From positions 1-7,811 of the forward strand of contig JASHYZ010000377.1 of the NCBI GenBank assembly GCA_030042795.1: DNA of 7,811 nucleotides, given 5' to 3'. The position numbers and the translations under genes were made by a program. How positions within the stretch are numbered: the stretch's first letter is position 1; the number at the start of each line of letters is the position of its first letter. Source of the stretch: Terriglobia bacterium (lineage in GTDB: Bacteria; Acidobacteriota; Terriglobia; UBA7540). A model generated the notes under the pieces. It saw only the letters and a program-made list of their open reading frames with translations, was not told the DNA's origin and ran no database searches. Positions 6,926 to 7,811 of this stretch are shown piece by piece.

Positions 6926-7811
6926 ATGAAAAAGGCATTTCTCATTGTGGGATTTGTGGTTGCGGCTGCAATCCTCTTCGTGGGTGTGTTTCTGCCCCCC
7001 ATCGACGGCCTGCCCGCTCTGGCCGCGCGCGCGGATGCTCAGGCCAGCACGTCGGACGTCGAGGAACGCATCGCTCGCGTTGAGCACGGACTGCTGCCGG
7101 CGGTTGTCGTCAAAGGCGAGCCCACCCCGGCCATGAACCTTGCTGACCGCCTGGCGTTCTACAAGGTGCCGGGCGTCAGCATCGCGGTGATCGACCATGG
7201 CCGCATCGAGTGGGCCCGCGGTTACGGATTTGCCGACGTCGCCTCCAAACGGACGGTAACGCCGGACACGCGCTTCCAGGCTGCCTCGATCAGCAAGTCC
7301 GTGGCTGCTACCGCCGCGCTTCACTTCGCGGAGCAAGGCGAGATCGACCTGGACCGCAACGTGAACGACTACCTGAAATCATGGAAGGTGCCGGATAACG
7401 ACTTCACTCGCGAGCAGAAGGTGACCCTGCGGCGCATTCTGAGCCACAGCGCCGGGCTCACCATTCACGGCTTTCCGGGCTACGAAGCGGGTACGCCTGT
7501 GCCGACTCTTGTGCAGGTGCTTGACGGCGCGAAGCCGGCGAACACCGAGCCCATTCGCGTGGACACGGTTCCCGGCACCAAGTGGCGCTACTCGGGCGGC
7601 GGCTATACGGTGATGCAACAGATGCTGATCGACTTGCTGGGCGAGCCTTTTCCGGAGATCATGCAGCGAACGGTGCTCAGCAAGTTTGATATGAAAGAGA
7701 GCGCTTATTCCCAGCCGCTGCGCGAGGACTGGAGGCCGTTTGCGGCCACAGCCTACCGGAGTGACGGCACGCCCGTGGCAGGCAAGTATCACACTTATCC
7801 GGAGCTCGCGG
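6926..7811 (+). CDS. Serine hydrolase, class C beta-lactamase/penicillin-binding family (3' end outside window)
   Basis: The frame is open from the ATG at 6926 to the window edge, giving 295 complete residues. GGAAAGGG ends five bases upstream and serves as ribosome binding site. Residues 1-25 (MKKAFLIVGFVVAAAILFVGV...) form a signal peptide or membrane anchor, placing the enzyme in the periplasm or on the membrane. The catalytic SxxK motif is S121-I-S-K124, with S121 the expected acyl-enzyme nucleophile. HSAGL at 174-178 corresponds to the family's usual LLSHTSGL block, and R-Y222-S-G-G-G provides the tyrosine of the second catalytic motif. This matches PF00144, which includes AmpC-type beta-lactamases, D-aminopeptidases and esterases. 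Sequence alone does not tell which activity it has, and most family members outside true AmpC are esterases or peptidases. The third (KTG/HxG-like) motif would lie beyond the window. It is divergent from the KHG gene and has no visible regulator. Confidence 0.93.
   Translation, partial: MKKAFLIVGFVVAAAILFVGVFLPPIDGLPALAARADAQASTSDVEERIARVEHGLLPAVVVKGEPTPAMNLADRLAFYKVPGVSIAVIDHGRIEWARGYGFADVASKRTVTPDTRFQAASISKSVAATAALHFAEQGEIDLDRNVNDYLKSWKVPDNDFTREQKVTLRRILSHSAGLTIHGFPGYEAGTPVPTLVQVLDGAKPANTEPIRVDTVPGTKWRYSGGGYTVMQQMLIDLLGEPFPEIMQRTVLSKFDMKESAYSQPLREDWRPFAATAYRSDGTPVAGKYHTYPELA

Overview
The window looks like a high-GC chromosomal segment, most likely from an Acidobacteriota genome. Three things suggest this: the tail of an ADOP/MacB-like permease, a very large hybrid histidine kinase with a two-propeller periplasmic sensor, and a protein carrying the 'NRxNxxKxTGP...GK...NAxKHG' signature that I know from multicopy hypothetical families in Acidobacteria and related soil bacteria. 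The taxonomic call is inferred from gene families and not from a marker gene.

Layout, left to right. (1) 1-519, +: 3' end of an ABC-type FtsX-fold permease, cut by the window edge. (2) 520-914: intergenic, no convincing gene. (3) 915-4952, +: hybrid sensor histidine kinase with signal peptide, about 14 propeller repeats, Y_Y_Y domain, one membrane helix, HisKA, HATPase_c and two receiver domains. (4) 4953-5336: gene-free stretch with an inverted pair of REP-like palindromes and an AT-rich part holding a 26-bp direct repeat with 40-bp period. (5) 5337-6637, -: a 'KHG-motif' hypothetical gene that appears to be split by a frameshift. Its N-terminal frame starts at 6637 behind a textbook sigma70-type promoter and a strong ribosome binding site; its conserved body lies in another frame that opens at a GTG at 6419. 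The frame change falls at a perfect 15-bp inverted repeat. (6) 6753-6851: a compact MITE-like element with perfect 17-bp terminal inverted repeats around another REP-like palindrome. (7) 6926 to the right edge, +: a secreted or membrane-anchored serine hydrolase of the class C beta-lactamase/penicillin-binding family, cut by the window edge.

The genes do not form an obvious pathway. The permease, kinase and hydrolase are all envelope-associated and on the plus strand. The minus-strand KHG gene, flanked on both sides by the same palindrome family, looks like an inserted or accessory unit. The most unusual signals are this repeat-flanked, frame-split KHG cassette and the MITE-like element just upstream of its promoter. 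No defence system, CRISPR array, tRNA or rRNA was seen.
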